A stretch of DNA of 64,000 bases from Elysia chlorotica (lineage: Eukaryota > Mollusca > Gastropoda > Plakobranchidae), in assembly GCA_003991915.1 (NCBI GenBank), contig RQTK01000965.1, positions 125,248 to 189,247 of the forward strand, read 5' to 3'. The notes below the pieces were generated by a model, which saw only the letters and a program-made list of their open reading frames with translations, ran no database searches and was not told where the DNA came from. Of this stretch, positions 61,665 to 64,000 are shown piece by piece (positions within the stretch are counted from its first letter, which is position 1; each line of letters opens with the position of its first letter). Both the position numbers and the translations under genes were made by a program.

Positions 61665-61760
61665 AGTGTGATAGTTCTGGGGTTAAGGAGGTTCAGGTTC
61701 GAACCCCGCGCGTTTTTCCTCTTCTGCTTGGGTCGGTTTCAGTGTGATGTAATCCGCCAA
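61665..61760 (+). repeat. tRNA-like SINE fragment
   Basis: Contains B box caggttcgaaccccgcg and the start of a family A-like body (cttgggtcggtttcagtgtg). It abuts the next SINE. Confidence 0.6.
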
Positions 61761-61781
61761 GAGCCGGATGTTCCGTATCCT

Positions 61782-62022
61782 CGAGGGGCGCGGTAGTCGT
61801 GGGGTAGAACGTCGGCTTCCGATGCAGGAGGTCCGTGGTTCAAGTCCTGACAATTTCGCCCCTACTGGTTGGGTCAGTGTCAGTTTAATGTGATTGGCTG
61901 AGACAGGAGTCATGGTATCCCTGTGGCAGCACAAGATATTGTCAGACGTCAGTCTTGGGGCTCGTCCACAATATAGCCTATATAATGATGTCGTTGGACG
62001 TTAAAGCAACTCAGCTACAACT
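61782..62022 (+). repeat. Full-length tRNA-derived SINE (family A)
   Basis: Head ggggcgcggtagtcgtgggg, with agaacgtcggcttccgatgc and the B box gtggttcaagtcc. The body contains actggttgggtcagtgtcag, and the 3' end is gttggacgttaaagc. A small deletion removes the cccgccctgtctcgtg segment. Confidence 0.9.
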
Positions 62023-62799
62023 ATATCCCGTATCCCGGTATTGGGTCTCTTCGCCTCATATAACGTATTTTCTTGAGGCCCAGGCGACGTTAAAGTAGAG
62101 AGAGAAAGGGAAAAGTATCTATTTGTACAGCTCACACGACCTGCCTGAGCAGTGTAAGTTGGTCTGTTGTACTCACGACTCACGAGCCACCTGCCAACAG
62201 AGATCAATGTAGGGCTTCCCTCCCCAGTCTCCCCTGTCTCCCCAGTCCCTTCTACCCCCGACAAGTTGACAGGTCCCTACGGTCCATGCCTTTGAAGCAG
62301 CTCAATGATAGGCCTTGAGGGGGAGCCGGCGCGGCCAGGAGTGTTTAGATTCGCCTCGGGTTTGTTTTGCTGGAGTAACTGATCCGCCCAGGTCCGGGGT
62401 CCTTCCCTCTTTGCAGGTCTTGCGATATACACGGCGATAAAGGATGACTTAATAGTGCCTATAAGTCTTGGTGCGATTTTTTAAAATCGTTTATTGCTTA
62501 CATAGGTTTAGGATAGGGTTCCTGATGGAGGCTTCCAAATTAATGTAATAGGCAGTCTAAGATATAACTGAAGAGAGCAGATGTTTTGCATAACAAGGGT
62601 TATGTGTCGATTTGTTTTAAATTATTATCACAGTTAGATCAGAATGATTCTCGGTTAGTATTCCTCCCCCCCCAACCCACAAGACTACTAGTCTAGAATG
62701 TAACCTGTCCAAACTGTACCTACTTATTTTAATAATATAGCCCACTTGGATTGTGAATTAAAATGTTTCGTGTTTTTTTTTAAATTTCGGTGACACTGC

Positions 62800-62824
62800 C
62801 GGGGGGGGGGGGGGGGGGGGGGGG
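62800..62824. repeat. Poly-G run (about 25 nt)
   Basis: An uninterrupted G run abutting the head of the next SINE. Potential G-quadruplex or assembly-sensitive site. Confidence 0.9.
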
Positions 62825-63160
62825 CGGAAGCTCTGGAGTAGAACATCGGCTTCCGACGCAAGAGGTTCGAGCCCTGGCGATTTTGCCCCCTACTGATTAG
62901 GTCGGTGTCAGTTTAATGTGAACGACTGAGACAGGAGCCATGGTATCCCAACCCTGTTTCGTGTGAGACAGCACATAAAAATTGTCAGACGTGTCTTGAG
63001 GCCCCTGCACAATACAGCCTATTATAATACTAAGGTTGGACGTTAAGCCAAATCATCTTCAACTTATGTGTGGCAGCACATAAAAATTGTCAGACGTCAG
63101 TCTTGAGTCCCGTCCACAATATTGCCTATATATTGCTGAGGTTGAACGTTAAACCAACTT
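62825..63160 (+). repeat. Two tandem SINE family A copies, second one partial
   Basis: The first copy runs from the head (agtagaacatcggcttccga) to gttggacgttaagcc at ~63045. A 3' half copy follows from gtgtggcagcacataaaaat to gttgaacgttaaacc at ~63155. Confidence 0.85.
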
Positions 63161-63164
63161 AACT

Positions 63165-64000
63165 GATTACGCCGGTGAAGGTTCCCTTACCTATCGTCAT
63201 GGTTTTGGCCATAGGTCCAGTCATCGCAAGAGCTCTGTTGCCCGTCTCTGCATCTCGCTCATGATGCTCAACCGTCGTCAAAGTCTCAGTTTCAAGCCGT
63301 CGTTATTTTTATCGTTGTGCCTGCTATTGTTTGCTCAAGGAATTCCTGAGGTCTGCTGGGCGCTGGCTTTTACTAAGACTTGACGAAGAATGAAGATAAC
63401 ATACGCTCTATATCTAGAATCCAGTATGCATATGCCGTCAAGGTCTCTCTTCTTTAAAAACTAAGTGTTAATTTAGTAGTATTGTTGTCTTGATTGAATG
63501 CATGGGATCCCGTTTGATTACAGCTAAAATAATCTGGAATCTGGATTTAAAGAAAACGAATCACTTAAAAGGGAAATAACTGATTCCAAAATACGAGGAA
63601 ATTGACTTTCCTCGAAACTTCAAAAACCCTAGTCATAGATTAATTAAACGTGTTAGCTTGATGGAGGAAAAATAATACATGTATCAGTAAGGTTAATGTT
63701 TGTTTGTAGAAGCAATGTCGTTGGAGCAAGAACGTATCTGAAAGTATCTTTTCTTCCTAATGGTCTATACCCCTTGCTCATTTACCACAGACCCCAAGTA
63801 TAGATTGAAACCATCCCGCTGTTTTAGGTTGTTGCTGTTTTTTTGGTCGGTTTAGTATCTTCATTCTAAAAAAGCCAAAATCATAAAATGGGCAATTTCA
63901 TTAAATTGTGAAAATCCAGACAAATTTTTAAGGGGTAGGAATATTGTAAATATCACAAAGAGTAAGAGGATATTGTTTTGCAGTAAAAACAAAAAAACAA
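63165..64000. other. Window end; no gene recognised
   Basis: Slightly GC-richer at 63165-63400, then AT-rich. No supported coding sequence. Confidence 0.4.

Noticed and set aside
62800..62824. Poly-G run as a telomere or G-quadruplex regulatory element
   Set aside because: It is a single homopolymer next to a SINE with no telomeric repeat or gene nearby; assembly error is equally likely.

Overview
The window looks like nuclear DNA from a mollusc, most likely a gastropod, possibly a heterobranch. The basis is AT-rich DNA, short exons with GT..AG introns, many tRNA-derived SINE copies, repeated AGATCTAGATCT-type motifs, long GA/GATA/CAA microsatellites, and a secreted Ig-domain recognition protein of a kind known mainly from gastropods. 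The taxonomic call is inference. No bacterial operon, CRISPR array, rRNA gene or functional tRNA gene was seen.

Layout. 1-4.3 kb: the 3' end of an unrecognised three-exon gene, a housekeeping-style promoter (NRF-1, CCAAT and ETS motifs), a truncated piggyBac-derived gene, a zinc-finger/hAT-like fragment with a frame break, a GC-rich triple-hairpin cluster, and the isolated last exon of the spliceosomal SmD2 gene (SNRPD2). 4.3-8.5 kb: no gene seen. 8.5-13.4 kb, minus strand: a complete seven-exon two-rhodanese-domain sulfurtransferase (MPST/TST family, 283 aa), with a palindromic mariner element in one intron. 13.4-25.2 kb: repeats, including a ~490-bp direct repeat that appears identical, SINEs, a MITE and a non-LTR retrotransposon tail. 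25.2-32.7 kb, minus strand: a six-exon LPGAT1 acyltransferase gene (385 aa) with a second intact copy of its fourth coding exon inside a ~1.5 kb tandem duplication. 33-34.4 kb: an internally deleted non-LTR retrotransposon. 34.4-49.8 kb: mostly SINEs and microsatellites with ambiguous exon-like fragments. 52.5-56 kb, minus strand: a secreted protein combining an Ig-like domain, a coiled-coil-like region, a Thr-rich linker and an ApeC (apextrin C-terminal) domain, with a TATA-like promoter and one apparent frameshift. It lies between two ~660-bp direct repeats. 57-64 kb: SINEs, a poly-G run and unannotated sequence.

The three well-supported genes (sulfurtransferase, LPGAT1, IgSF-ApeC) are unrelated in function and nothing suggests co-regulation. 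The most interesting points are the IgSF-ApeC architecture, which resembles FREP/CREP/GREP immune lectins with a different recognition domain, and the LPGAT1 exon duplication, whose 173-nt length means both copies cannot be used together without a frameshift. Exon boundaries were set by eye from splice motifs, reading-frame continuity and remembered family sequences; no database search was run.
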